Positions 38,939-53,249 of a stretch of 64,000 nt of DNA are shown here, one piece after another (the first letter of the stretch is position 1; each line of letters begins with the position of its first letter). Where the stretch lies: contig JACCIC010000134.1 of assembly GCA_018907035.1 (NCBI GenBank), forward strand, positions 832,001 through 896,000, read 5' to 3'. The position numbers were made by a program, and so were the translations under genes. The notes beneath the pieces are model-generated. The model had not been told where the DNA came from. It made no database searches and saw only the letters and a program-made list of their open reading frames with translations. Source of the stretch: Sycobia sp. Sy_11 (Eukaryota; Arthropoda; Insecta; Hymenoptera; Epichrysomallidae).

Positions 38939-41900
38939 AAATAATACTATACTATAAATCTAAATCTATTGAAATTCATATATTGTCATTCATGTCAATT
39001 TAATTGTACTTATGTCGACTGCCCATATATTTTTATTTTTTATTTTATTTTTAGATTGAATTGATTGGACTGTAAGACCAATAAAAAAATATTTATTAAT
39101 TTGTCATTCATATGACATACTTTTAACTGTAAATTTTTACATAAAGAATTTTTAGATTAATAGAAGAAATTTTCTATTGAATGCTATTTGAAGCACTTTT
39201 AATAGAAAACTATATTTATTATATGAAAAAGAGTACTAATATTAATTATTACGATATTGATTTACTGTTATACACACTGCATATATAGTTTTATAGTGTT
39301 CTACAAAGAAAATTTCTGAGCATATCTCTTATATTGGAAAGAATATAAAACATAATGGGTGAGTTGATAAAATATATGTCTATTTGATCTGGAAAATTTT
39401 TTTTCAACATGTCTCATAGATGGCGTTACCCGCCACTAATACACTTGATTGGCATTTTATTGACATTTTATTCGACGTTTTAAATTTAAATGACTATAAA
39501 ATATAATAAAATAAAATTTAAAGTAATACATATTTAATATTTGTTAAAAAATTAATAAAAAATTGATCCTTGATTCGATTTCATAGTAATTAAAAATTTT
39601 AATTAATGATATTTAGTAAAACTTAAACAACAGCAATAACAAAAAAGATCGATTTAAATCAACTCGTGACGAAATTATAATAGAATTTATTTAATTTATT
39701 TAAAAATAAAAAAAAAATTGCTTCTATTTAAATTAATTGTTGAATAATTAAGGCCTAGCATATATTTTTCTTATACTCCATCCTTTCCTACAATTCGTTC
39801 TGTTCATAATAATTGCTTATAGATTATATCATATATACAGTTTCAAATACGACGCAAAAAAATTGTTATAAAAGAGCTCTTGAGAGTAATAAAAATTTAG
39901 TTATATGATTATACACTTTGCTGAAAACAGGTCTTAAAACACCGAGCCTGGCATCGTGACGGTGAAAAGTAGGGGCAAACGCACATAGTCCGCGCTGGGT
40001 AAGAGATAAAAATAAGTGGGGCCAAGAGAAATTTTATTAAAGCAGACTACCGGGGCTGAAAAGCGCACTTAGCACTCGACTATGTATGTTCGAGGCGTTA
40101 CTCACGTGGTGATAAAGATGGCAAGATAGACAGAGACACAGTGACTGTGTGTATTTGCGTGAGTGTGTAGGGATGAGTGCGTGAGTGTGTGAGTGTGCGA
40201 GTGTGTGTGTGAGAGAGAAAGCATTATTAAGAGAGAAGTTGGAGTATACAGAAAGCGAGAAGTAAAGCGAGTAAGGTTGGAGTAACGAGGAAAAGATATA
40301 AACATTTGGAAATTCAGATGCAAACACTTTATATACTGGTGCATAGAATAAACTAGCTGCCGTTGCAGATTAACAATCAATTTTTGTTTCAAAATATAAA
40401 ATAGGAACTATAGTTACTATTAGGATAAATTTATTATTTAATTGATCATACTTAAATTAATTTATAAACGAATTTTATGTATATGAATTATTATATATTT
40501 ATGCACTGACAAAAATCTGTTCCCTTATAATTTTAATACTTTATTGAATTATATCAAGAATAGACTTTCATTGAATTTAAGATGAACTCGTTTCCTTTAC
40601 ATTTTTAATAAACTTTTGCATCGAGTAAGTACTTCTTTTTGGTTAATTTCAGAGAATAGTTTTCCCGACAAAAATATTTTTTCAATAATAAAAAATAGTT
40701 TTCTCTCGGTAATTTCCATATTGCTTTTATACAAATTATAAGTGGATTCGAAGGAAATTTTGCAAATTTGTATTTAATAATTTTTGTACAAATATTATCT
40801 ACCTCATATTGGTGATTAAAAATTTTCTGCATAATCAGCGTCAAAGCCGGAAACTCGGCGATAAAAAAGTCGATTTTCCAAACTCGAGATACCGATCTTT
40901 TGCTCTCGCCAAAATTTTCCCAACATTTATTGCCTCGATTTACGGCCCTTTCTTTATTACAGGATGTGACAAGGATATTTTACTGCGGAATCATCTCATA
41001 AATTCGGCTAAACTAGTAAAAATACCATTAATATTTAATGTCCTTATTTTCCAATACAGTCATTTTAGAGAGGGACAAGTTTGACTTCTGCACATTTTGC
41101 TGCATTCACTTCATCAAACGTCTAAAGTTAAGCTCTTTGGATCTTTATGGATATTGCAGCATGTTTCACAGGTAACAATGGCCATAAATGTGTTATCTTC
41201 GAAATATTTTAACCGCTAAATACATAATTTCAATTCTATACATATTCAATTCTATATATCGTTAAAATCTGCATCAGATATTTTTCTATTCTTCTACGAT
41301 TGGCAAATGCATCATCTTTATTACAAAATAAGTATATAAGGATCGTTCCGAACGTTATATTTACAAGTAGGGTTATTGATAATTAAATAATCTTTCTAAT
41401 GGTAGCTTCAAATTATAAATATGATTAAATATAACGTGAAATGAAAAACAGACGCATGCGCAGGGAGAAATTTCAACATTTAAATCTAATGATCATCGTC
41501 GGGCCTATTATATTTCCTATTAGATATTAGGAAATCCAAAATGACACTCAAAAAAACAAAACTGAATATAAAGAAAGTCGTTAAAATTTCATGCTTCTCT
41601 CCTTTTATTTCTTGGCTTGGATGCGCGTGCAATATACTTCTCTGAGTGTATGTGATACCGAAATAAAAGAGTCGAAGGAAAGAAGTCAGGGCTGAAGAAA
41701 TGCCAATTTGTTCGTTATACATCCACTGCAGTGTATAACAATTTTCGGCTGATTAAAGTTTTAATCGTTATTATAACTCATAAGGTGCAGCTCTCGGTAT
41801 TTGACTCAATGCGCGTTAGCCAATCAAATTTGCTCGCCGTTAACTTCAATCCCTTTGCGTTCAATTTGAGATTTGACAAAGTGCGATATGCGCAAAAAGG

Positions 41901-42217
41901 TGTACAAGAAATTCGACGATGCAAGGGGAGGATCGCTTGATCCAGGTTTTAAATTTGATTAATTTTGTTAATTTTTGTATGGCCATTTGATCATTTTCTA
42001 ATTGATCTTCGTCTTTAATGTTGGTGGAGACAATTTGGGCATTATTTTTGTCTTTTTATTAGTTTTTTTTACACTTACTGAACTCCTACAGAAGTAGAAA
42101 ATTTTTACTACAAGAAACGGGAATTAGGTTAACGTTTCGAAAAGTTTGCGATGTTAAGATTTTAAAGAAAATATAGTTATTTAGCTTTTGCATGGATACA
42201 AAGAACTCAGACATGTA
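37971..42217. other. Non-coding DNA with CA and GTGA repeats
   Basis: (CA)n at 38909-38934, interrupted GTGTGAGTGC repeats at about 40140-40215 and the dispersed repeat copy at 39.06 kb. A weakly protein-like patch at 38620-38860 (+) is broken by stops. No gene. Confidence 0.5.
39055..39105 (-). repeat. Dispersed repeat copy B (partner of 2.05 kb)
   Basis: GATTGGACTGTAAGACCAAT and the following AAAAAAATATTTATTAAT are the reverse complement of the repeat at 2046-2100, with a two-base T-run difference and several substitutions. Confidence 0.65.
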
Positions 42218-42267
42218 AATTGAACGTTCTTTCGTTTGCATTATGCAAACGAAAGAAAAATTCAATT
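42218..42267. repeat. Near-perfect hairpin TTCTTTCGTTTGCAT / ATGCAAACGAAAGAA
   Basis: Two exact 15-bp inverted arms (42227-42241 and 42243-42257) are separated by a single T. With one small internal mismatch the arms extend outwards into AATTGAA and TTCAATT, making a roughly 50-bp hairpin. Each arm contains ATGCAAA, a POU/octamer-like core. No coding context. Confidence 0.85.
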
Positions 42268-44000
42268 AAAGCAGTTAAATAATTGAAGATCTAAAGTTGC
42301 CAATTTATTATTTTGTTTTTTTTTCTCTTACTTTATAGTAACCTGTCTGTTTTTTTATTATTATATTAATTACTAAAATTTTCAGATTTTCGAAATATTC
42401 AATTTCCGACAAGTTTAAATATATAAGTTAGATCCAATCTGTAAGAGTAGTAATTCGTCGAAGTTAATATTATATTGAGCGAATTATCGATATAGAATAA
42501 TTTTAGCTCCATTCCGTCGTATCGTGGAGTGACTATTTTCTGCTGCCTTTTTAAGCATTTAGAGCCTCGGACTATACTCGGTTGAAAATTGACATTAATA
42601 GAGATTACTGTAATTGACGTTTCTACAGTTTACGCCAATTGTGATTTCAAGTCTGTAACGCCGTTGTAGAATTTTCAGAAAAATCGACTTTTTCGTTCTT
42701 TTATCATAGCTCATTGACGTAAATGATGTCTAATATTTCGACGGATATTACCAAATGTAAATGATATTAATAGATATAGTTATAAAATTTTAAAAATAAT
42801 TAAAATGTATACGAGGATGAAGTTTATTTCTTCCATATTCTTTTATATTCGATTTTCTTTTCATAGGATAGAATGACATATTTCATTATTGGCAGATTGA
42901 GAGATGCAGTTATTTTATTTCAATTATTCTTATAAGTATTCAACATATAAAACATTATGAAAATTTCAGAAATCTCTTGAAACTTTAAACACATAATTCT
43001 TGAAATTCAAACAGATAATTCCTACACTATTTTATGGATATTCCTTCGAATTTTTTACATTAGTTTCAAAAATACATTATTTATAGAGCTATACATAGTC
43101 GTTTTCTGGATAAAAGTAAATTTATTTTAGAATGAATAGCTTATTTTTGGGAAAAATAAGGAAAGAAATATCGAAAAACCAGCAAAAGTTTTAGGCGAAA
43201 AGTACAATAATAGTTGCTCAGTTCATTTAAAATTATTTTCATTTTTAATTCCATGCTTCTACAATTTTTTTCCTCGCATAATTCTTATGAATTGTTCAAA
43301 ATTTGCTGAATCGTGTAAAAGATGTCTATGTAACCCATCTCTTTATGGAACTTTTCAAGTGTTTTGAAATTGAACTTCTCTTACGTAAACTCTGTATTAT
43401 TTAATGTTATTACGTATTGTCCGAATTATTACAAAAAAATTTTTTAATTATTTTTTGCTTTTGTGAAAAAAAAATTGGAAAAAATTCAGATGATGTACCT
43501 TTACATCTACTAATACATACATTAAAAATATTCTTTATTTCGTAATCCAGTTCTCGTACTTACGAATAGATCTAACCCCTCGTTTATCTATTTAAAAAAT
43601 ATAGGTAATTCAGAAGATTAGCTGTATAGTAGTGAGCTTAAAGAAAATGGTATTAAATTTTTTTATAGTGAGTTCTATACACACACACACATACACACCC
43701 GCCCACTTAATCTGCCGCCTACAAAGAAATTATATAACATTTCGCATACTCGCGTCAAAAACGGTAGAATTGACGCTTTCCTCAAACCGCTAAAGTAGGG
43801 TTACATTTTAATAGGTTAGTATCAAGTAAATCCATACAAATTAATTTCTGCATACATATCACGCCATTTCCTTATTCCATTATTCCTTTACGTAGTTTCT
43901 TCCGAAATTGAAAAAGCATGAAAACCAACGACACATTCAAAATTGAACACAACTTTTGCCATCTTCACACTTTGATCCTTTGATCCATATCGTGATTTAT
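42268..44000. other. AT-rich non-coding DNA
   Basis: No gene or element seen; a short CA run is at about 43679-43700. Confidence 0.55.
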
Positions 44001-44299
44001 ATTATATATATTTATCGAATAAGGCACTGTATAGACCATTACATCGATGAATAAGCCAAGGCAAATATGTAGAGCTTCGATCCAATTTCAGCTGGTGCTC
44101 AAATACGGGGAAAGAAAGAAAGCACGCGATGCGGAAAACCCTTGGGGGAGGGGGAGGGGAGGTGGAGATGCGCACACAACCCCTGAGTGAGACTGCCTCA
44201 CGGTCCTGTTTTGCTGTTTGACTTTTTATACACAATGCATGTTCGGCTCTTCCCGTTCTTTCTCTGTCTTCTGTTCTTCCCATCCCCCCGCCACCTCTC

Positions 44300-44341
<42 letters not shown>

Positions 44342-44667
44342 ATCCTTTGCTTATACCTCGCAGGTATGTGCGTCAACGCCGAAGACGCCCGGGGAGTCTG
44401 TCTGCACTCGAGCTGCTTTATCCACCGGCTCTCGCGTGCAATGTTTGCAAAGGGACAACGTTCCCCTCTCCACCTTTCTAACCCCTCTCTACCTTACTCG
44501 CTTGCTCTTCCGAGCCTCGAATCTGCAGTTGAGGCGACATTTCAAAAGCTCTTAGATTTTTCCTTGTTTACATGACAAAAGCGCTGCATTACTTAAGGAT
44601 TGAAGGGGGCATTGGAAAAAATTTAATTCACGAACAAGACAATTTATATTTCGAATGACAACAAAAA

Positions 44668-44699
<32 letters not shown>

Positions 44700-44960
44700 A
44701 ACGACACACGTGTATGTGCGTGCGCGTGCGTGCATGCGTGTGTGTATAGAAATATATATAAATCGGATATCGTTTGTCGATTTATTTGTCATAAATGCTA
44801 TTTCTTCTATCAGTTAGTCTCTAGTATATTTTATTCCGCGATCGAAATAAGCAGTAAAATATGTACGAAGCTGTCATTACCAAAGTCCTTTGTTTATTTC
44901 CTCCAGTGTAGGCTGTCTATACTTAATTATTGCCGTGCTTTTTGCGAGATGATGCAGTAT
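44001..44960. repeat. GC-richer block with (CT)n and (TA)n
   Basis: (CT)n at about 44300-44336, TA run at 44674-44699 and GTGC-type repeats at 44709-44746. Frames of about 120 codons through the CT array are artefacts. Confidence 0.6.
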
Positions 44961-45740
44961 TGAAAATTTTCTTCAATGACTTTCTAATACAATTGACTCT
45001 ATAAACTATATAAATTAACTTTAACCACATTTTGGATATAATATTTGTTCTCGTGTAATAAATTGATTATACATGAATTTGTACATATAACGATTGATTT
45101 ACGAGTCAAAAACACATCGGTTTCGCGGTCGTAAAATTGGTAATTAAATGAGACAAACAGAATTCAAATTAATTCCATTATGAATAGAAAATAAGTTTAA
45201 ATTAAAATTGATAAATTATATTGGTATAATTCCAAAAGATCGATTGTGTATACATTTCGCATGAAATCTATACCTGCTGCGCTTATCAGTGAAACGATAG
45301 GTGAGATCTATTCTCAGGCGTACAAATTATTCAATGCATATAAATTTAGGGACACTGTTTTTTCGTTTCGTAAGTTTGTTAATCTCGTTTTTATAACCAC
45401 TTACGCGAATGAGGAATGAGTAATATACAATACAAATATTGAGCAAATTTATTTCTCTCTATACATTTAAGAATAGGTCGTCCGTTATTTTACAGATGAT
45501 CTTAACGGGCGCTATTTTTAGAAGGAAATCTTTCGTAACTCTAACGTTTAATTCTTAAAAATGAACCTGAAAAAGCGAAACTTTGACGTGATTTGTCGAC
45601 TCTGGTGCTCCGTACGCCATATAAAACAATATAATAATATAACGGCAATCTAAGTTACACATACCAAAACCATTAAAAAGTACTGTAAAATCATTTTCAT
45701 CGGACGAGCATGCAATCAGCCGAAAATCCTCGCGTTAATT
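44961..45740. other. AT-rich non-coding DNA
   Basis: Nothing recognised. Confidence 0.5.
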
Positions 45741-46150
45741 AGAGTACGTTATATAATCGCACAGGTCGTGCGCCAAGCTGCCTCAGCGTTCGCAAAGGGG
45801 GATAAGGGAGCTCGCAATGGGTTTACAAGTGTCGTTTAATTAACGAGGCGCATTCGATTTCTTCTTTGCCGAGTATAAATGTACCCCACCAGCCCATTAC
45901 ACACCGATCGATTAGCTCGCCGCGCGGATACCGGAGGGCGGAAGTTTATGATCGTCCGCATTTGTCGGGCGAGCGACGCACTGATTGCCGGAAGTACACG
46001 CGGAGAAAGCCGCGGGGATAGCGAAAGGGGGAGGCAACGAGGGCGAGGCGAGCGGAAGAGGAAGGGGGGAGAGAGAGAGAGAGAAGGATAGAGGGAGAGA
46101 TGGAGATGGGCTTGACTGGGAGATCCTTCGATGCGGGAGTCAATCGACCA
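45741..46150. other. GC-rich purine-rich island
   Basis: 45741-46150 is CpG-rich and then strongly purine-rich (GAGGCGAGCGGAAGAGGAAG, then GAGAGA). Short overlapping frames on both strands, none persuasive. Possible promoter or regulatory island. Confidence 0.4.
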
Positions 46151-49100
46151 CACCGAATACACTATTCAACTTTGGATTAGACGAATGAAGGTTTTTTCCG
46201 AGTGAGAGACTTTTCTACTCAGACTGGAAATATTTAATGCATTCTAACAGATTGCAGAATTATGAATAAATTGTATACATAATATTTCGAAAGATTTTCT
46301 ATGATGCTATTATATAATTAAAATCATATACGGATTTTACATTAATTAATTAGTTGGTATAATTTTTGGAAGGAGCCTGTACAAGAGTATTTCCAGTATT
46401 TTTCAGTGAATATAATATTTATTTCATTATTTATAAGTACGCGTGTATTTATTGTTTTTGTTACAAAAATTGTCATTTTAATTTGAGGATCTGTTATGAC
46501 GAAGCACGTGTCCCATCTTGGATGAGGCAGTATAGCGATAAAAAGATAATTAGTGGCAACATGAAGGGAGTTAAGTTAGTTGAAAATAGCAGACACTTTT
46601 TAAAATTTTTCTAAATTATTATCACTTGTTATTTTTTTTAGATGTTCAATATACAGATAAATTCGAAACATTATAAATCAAATGATATATCATTATTGAT
46701 ATATATGTACAGTTATTTTAGGATTTCAATGCGCAAGAATGAATTCCATTTAAAATGTGAGATTATTATTATTTTTAAATGGAATAAATAATAAAATATC
46801 TTTATAGAGGACGAGGGTTAAGAAAACTGCTATACAGCTTTTTGAATGGAGTAGTAGTTAAAATGCAGTGAAAAACTTGGCAATTAATTCTTGAATTCGC
46901 TTCAATAAGAACATTTTCACGAGTAATGTATAATTCATATTTAATTTATAATATGTAATTTATAATTCCCAAAGACACCGAAGAAGCCGATTTTTATATA
47001 ATCCGAGTATTAGGATCCCTAATGCACGAACTAATTATAAGTTATTTTATAAATGAACCTTTCTGTATATGTATACACGCAATTTAGATAATCGGTTCCT
47101 AGGCTTAAAATACGGCCTCAAGCTCAAGATGGACGCTCCAGCAGTCGGTTTATCCTAATGCGAAGATAGATTATGTCGGTTAACGGGAACTTAATCAGGT
47201 CGCATTAAGTGTAGCTCGGATGCTGGGTCCAGAGTGGAGTGAGTGTTGCGAGAAGTACCCCCTACCCCGTCCCATCATTCCCTGACTAATCCATCGCGGT
47301 GACATCAGGCGCAGGACTCGAACGAGCTTGTGTTATATATATATGCTCAACGTGAGTTTCGTGTTTCGAGGGCTTCATTGTCTCGACGAATGATCGATAC
47401 TGTAGATTCTAGAATTTTATAGATTCCTGAGGATTTTTGCAATATGATTATCACATTTATACGAGGATATTTTCTTACAACTATTAATTATACAAAACTT
47501 TTAGTCTGAGTTTTCTTATTTTCGTTCCATTATGAGGAATAGGTTATCATAATCTATGATTTGTTTTTTATTTTTAGATTTTTGCTGCCAAACAGGTGAT
47601 TTAATTGTCATAATAAAGTCTGTATCGATTAAATATTCAAGCTTTATTTATTTACCCAGATACAAACGAATATTTTCAGTAAGATAATAACATGTAAGAA
47701 AAATCGATTAGTATTTTAATTATAATAATATTTATATGTTATGAAGATAATAATTTTGAAGTTATAGTATATATGGGACGATTCGTGTCAACGCTTCCCG
47801 GCGCACGGTGAGAACATTAAACAACATCCCTTTAAAAAAAATTGTTGTATGAATGTTGTACGAATACGATTAGTGTGAATATGATTTTTCTATAAATGAT
47901 TAATTGTCCAAAGATTAAATTGGTTATTCTCGAATCGACGTTCTTTTTCGGTTGGCCTAAGTGATAAAAACTATTTTTTATCCAGTTAACTGGATTAAAA
48001 TGTGGCTTTTGTATGCGACACATCGTCAATCAGGAGCAAGAATTCTTTCTATTCGTTCCTAACTTTCCACTTTACTTCTCATTCCGATTTTGACTTTAAC
48101 GAAACTCAATTTTTCGCATTAAATCTTCGACATTTTTGTATTTTTGAAACAAGTTGTTGAATTCAAAATCAAACAATTATTCAAACTTATCAGGCAGCTA
48201 TACATGTTTTATTACATGCTTGCTGTCGTATTTAAAAAGTATAACCAAATATTGAAAATTTAAAGTTAGTTATAAAATTTTAGAGACTATTAACAACTTT
48301 AGAAATATATTAATATGATCGTATTTTCTTTCGTCTAGAAAATAATTTCCGATGCAAATCTTTAAAATCTGCTCAAGTTACCAGAGTACTAACATTAACA
48401 ACTAAACCGCATAATCATATTCACAGGACTCGCTTTTGAAACTGAAATGACGCGCAAAGCATATTTTCAATCAGTATTGAAATATATCGTATATTTTTTA
48501 TGTCTTTTTAAACCGTATTAAAATAGTTCAAATATTTATCCGTAAATACATTATTTGCTGGCCTCCAGCATTAATTTTGAATTATATAGCTACTGAAAAA
48601 TTTCTGGCGTATCGGATTTATTGACTATCAAATTGACGATATTATTATACGCTCTGATAGGAATCATAAAATTAAAAAAGAGCGAGTTCAATATCGCCTG
48701 TTATAGGAGTAAATATTGTAAAATTTACGCAGCTGCTCTCATTAATGTTTCGAAAAAAACAAAAAAAAAAAAAAAAAAAAAAAAGGAATGAAAATTGAAC
48801 GAGAATTGGATTATATTGATTTAATGAACGATCTGCCAAGCTTTTTACAACCGGCGGATATAGTAAATAAGGTATCTCTTGCAATTTATACAAACATTTT
48901 GAATTATGTAAATGCCAATAATGAATCGAATTACTACCAAGTTCTTTTAACTCGCTAACAAAAGTTCAGTTTTCATTAGTATTTTTTGTTATAGCTAAAG
49001 TATAAGCCTCCTACAATCTTTACATACTTATTTTTACTTAAACGACAAATACCCTTTCTAGATGCTTAAATAATCTCCTTTCGCTCTTGAAAGAATAACA

Positions 49101-52100
49101 CTTGAATCACTGCCATCTGAAGACTTTCAGCGCTCCTAGCCTATTAAAATTTGCCCCTTTATATGATAAAATAGTTGGGATGATAATACTGGAAGTATAG
49201 GGATGATAATACTGAAATAATTAAAATTCATTTAAAAATAAGTAACCTATATGAATAAATATAATTAATAGTTGATAATTTTCCTTTTCTCCTTTCTTAA
49301 TTATTATTTTCCGAGCTTCAACTTTGTTTAAACAAATCTCTTTTTTGCTTCATGCTAGCATCCAAATGGGAGCTGAGATATAAAGTAAACAAATTAAAAA
49401 TTAAAATCTCTTCCCTGATTAATATTTTACTATAGCCTTGGTGCTTTATTTCCCGTGCCATTTGCGTTCTGCTTATTCTACTTTCTTATGAGTACTTTCT
49501 TCTTTTCTCATTTCATAATTAAGCATTCCTACCATAGTCATGCTTTGTAATTTACATAGAAAGTGTTTCGCCCTTTTTAAAAAAATTGGTTGACTCAGGA
49601 TCTTTTAGAACGAAGCTTTTTGTCTCTTATCTTTCTTTCTTGAAATTACGATACGCGCGACAAGATAAAACTTCATGTTTATTCCATGATTATTATAAGT
49701 TGAATTGGGCAACTTAGTGTGGATTTTCTCATCACTTAATTCGTGTAAAAATTATTTTTGACATACATCCAATATAGAGAAAACTATAGTAATGATAAAT
49801 CAAGAACAGTAAAACTATTATTTATTAGACGCTAATATAGAGAATTTAAACGTCTTCTAGAAGAATAATTTAAATAGGCGATTTATAGCCAAATTTGTGA
49901 AATGAGACATTACTGAGATTTTTACCGTGAGTTTTATTTAAAATTTTATCAAGTCAATTACGTTCCGATAGATTAGTAATTAGAAAGCACTTGTATATAA
50001 GATATCATTACTAATATTTACTATCAATAGTTACTAAATAATATCTGTAACGGTTTTTTACCCAGAGTCTTTTTGTCAATTTTGTACGAGGCGTAATTTT
50101 TTATAAAACGTCTATTCGGTAGTATATTTATTGAATTTTTAATTAATATATTAAGCCATCGTTACGCTACAACAGAATTGGTGTAGATCGTCGTGCTTAA
50201 CTTTACAAGATTATTAGATTATCTGTAGGAAAGATAACCTCGTCATCATTTACTGATAAGAAAATTTACAGGTCAAGATTTTAAATGTCCTATGCCATTG
50301 TTATATTATTATATTATAAGGAATAAAAGATTTTTAATGGGTAGCGTACGGCGAGTCGGCTCATACCTTCGATTGTACATTTCTGGAGAAAACTTTCTAT
50401 GTGGAATATTGTCTAAAGTATAAGTGAGAGAGAAACAAATTTATGATATTACGCCTGATTGCGTCCCATATACATATTCAATCGTCCTGTTGCGAAAGGA
50501 AGAATTAAACATATTCTTTCGTATAGCCCTTTCCTTCAGTTGATACTAAAAAAAATATTTGACAGATTGGATCATTTTCTATTTGAACTAATTTATTTTC
50601 CCGAAAGTAAGTCATTTTATTATTATTTGTCGCTTGATTATTTTATTGTTTTTGTCATCGAAAGAAATGAAATAAAAAAGAGTAATAGTGAAATAATTGC
50701 TGTTCAATAAATTTGTTTTCAATTAATAGAAGATATATTTAAATTTATGCAGACGTTTAGAGGCACTTTATGAATTACTTCTTTTTTTAAAGGCAAAACA
50801 ATAAATTGCACATAAAATTAAAAAAAGAAACAATTATCGGGATATAATATCAGTCAAACGCGATAGGTAATAGTAGTTTTCGCTGATATGTATAGCAAAT
50901 ACAGTAATATAGTGAATTTTTACACGTATAAGTAGAAGCAGACATATTTTATAGTATGCTAGTTGGACGCTCAGTAGTAACAGAAATACATACAAGTTTA
51001 AATGCACTTGCATTTCTGGATAAATTTCAAACGCAGTAGTCTTAAAAAACATCAGAAATAAAAGAATTATTAAATGAATTTATTATTATTCATGGAACTT
51101 TATGTTTTCAATGAAAGTTTTCCACCCCATTTTGAAATGATTTACGTCATATTGTTTATTTAAACTGTTGGTTTATCCTAGTATATATGGGTAATTTTAG
51201 AAAAAGAATCTTTTCTTAATCACTGCTCTTGATCCAATTTATATCACCGAAGTCTATTGTTTGTTTCTTATTTTCTATATAAATATATAAAATAGACGTA
51301 TAAATAGAAGACATACTGCTCTTTGAAAATTTCTATTATAAATTCAAATCTATTGTCAATACTGTTAAAAATATCTTCTGCGATGTTGGGTAATTTACGT
51401 AAAATTCTGATGCCCAAAGCGCTCATCAAAGTATCCAGTATATGATCATAAGTCTGCCATATAAACTAATTTTTCCTTTATATTAGAAAATAAATGTGTA
51501 CGTTTAAACTAAACAACTGATCTCTCGGTTGAATTTTCCAATTATTATTTTTAATTCCGTAGTGTTATTTACATTTACTATTGGTTTTTACAATTTTATT
51601 TGTAAAAACTATGCCAAAATTAATATTGGTTTTTAAAATTTTATTTATTTATTTTTTTTAATGTTATTTAACGTTGCTCTATTTATGCTCCCCAATATCG
51701 GTGCTAATCAGCGACGGAGGTCTACGATGTAATAACTCTGCCAAAAATTTCATAAGTGAATCAATCTTGGGCTGATATAATTGAAATTTTGAATTGAATA
51801 TCACCTGCGTGTAACGTTTAACTGTATCACTTGCATAAGTTCACCTTATTATGAATTCTGTTTAAAAACTTTTTTAATACAAAGTTTTTTTATGATTATT
51901 TTTTAATAATGACAATAGATTATTAATTCACTTTTAAATTATTTTTTTATTTATATTTAAATAAAAATTGATATTTTATTTACAAGTATCTGATTGAATA
52001 TTGCCCAAATAAGATAGTTATTCTGCTATTCTCCGTTATTATTATAATTATGCCAATGGAAATTGTATAATATATATTGATGTGCACATGTAACAAAATT

Positions 52101-52724
52101 AATACATTATTTATTGCATGGATGATATTGTTCCAAGATAAAAAGATATGCACAAATTTTTGCCAAAGTGTTTCTTTAGAATGAAACTTTTGTATGTGTA
52201 ACTGGAGATAACAATGAGGAAGATTGAAAAACATAAACAATATTTTGTACAAAATATTTTGAAGAATTTATAAACAATTGGGTTTATGACACTTGACATG
52301 AAATTAAAATCAATTATTCGCTTATGAAGAAATATTGTACTTTATACGCAACTGTCTTTGGAAAAACAGAATACTTCATATGTAAGTATTATCACAATTG
52401 ATCTATTAGATAATACTTTTGTTCAGTTGACAGATAATAGTTTTATTTTATTCTGACTGTCTTGTCACTATATTACATAACAGCAAATATTATTATTAGT
52501 TATGTTTGACCGTTATTTCTCAAAATTGAGGTTCACTACTATTTAAAAATGTGTGGATTTTTAAAGAAATATATCTTTTTAAAAAGATATGCATTTTTTC
52601 ACAGTCTGTCAAGTAAGAGCGTGGTTATGTTAATTTATAAAAGAATTTATTTGATAAAACTTTCATATTTATATATACATTGTACACATTACAAACGATG
52701 ATGCAATTAGGTCAATAATATACT
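46151..52724. other. Long AT-rich gene-free stretch
   Basis: Contains a GC-richer patch at 47090-47390, an A-run at about 48761-48783, a 22-bp direct repeat at about 49178-49215 (GGGATGATAATACTG twice) and the 20-bp palindrome at 52571. No coding signature on either strand. Confidence 0.55.
52571..52590. repeat. 20-bp perfect palindrome
   Basis: ATATCTTTTT followed by AAAAAGATAT, exactly self-complementary, 140 bp from the Tc1 remnant. May be chance. Confidence 0.6.
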
Positions 52725-53175
52725 TAATCACCGGCGTCGATAATTTCCTGGCATCCTTGAGACATTCTTTCTACTAATTTGACGGCGTATTCTAGTCGCA
52801 ACGATCTCTAGATCCGACGAATTTGGTAAGACAACTACTTCGAAGCGCGTGTGCGTCTTCCACGAAGCTTCTGTTTAATATATGCCCTCACATTTTCAAT
52901 AGGGTATGCATCGGGTGACTGCGACGGCCAATCCAATGTATCGATGCCAGATTGAGTCTTCCACTCAGTATAGAGTTTGCTGCGATGTTTGGTATCGTTG
53001 TCCTGCAGAATTCAATCTTCATTTTTTCTGACGAACCATCGTTTCACAGATGGCAGTAAAGACTTTTTATAGATTTTTATTATTTTCTCGGCATTTAGAT
53101 TGGCAATAAAGTGGTTCCAAGTGCCGAATCCCTGCTTTGAGAGGTAGCCCTAAAGATGCACCTTTATTTACGAAG
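52725..53175 (-). pseudogene. Decayed Tc1-type transposase fragment
   Basis: Reading the minus strand gives, in order, a GYLSKQGFGTW block (Tc1 'GCFS..G.G'), NLNAEKIIKIYKKSLLPS, LQDNDTKHRS (second catalytic Asp region), LDWPSQSPDAYPIENVRAYI (the DWPxQSPDLNPIENxW signature with the third acidic residue) and a tail VERMSQGCQEIIDAGD. This is the C-terminal half of a DDE Tc1/mariner transposase. A TGA replaces an expected Trp codon at 53012-53014, more stops follow downstream, and the N-terminal DNA-binding half is not visible. It is dead. I could not find the terminal repeats. Confidence 0.88.
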
Positions 53176-53249
53176 GAATATTGGAGCGAAATCTTTCATT
53201 ACCTGTCAGTACAGTTGACCACGTTCTTACTTGACTGACTGACTGACTC

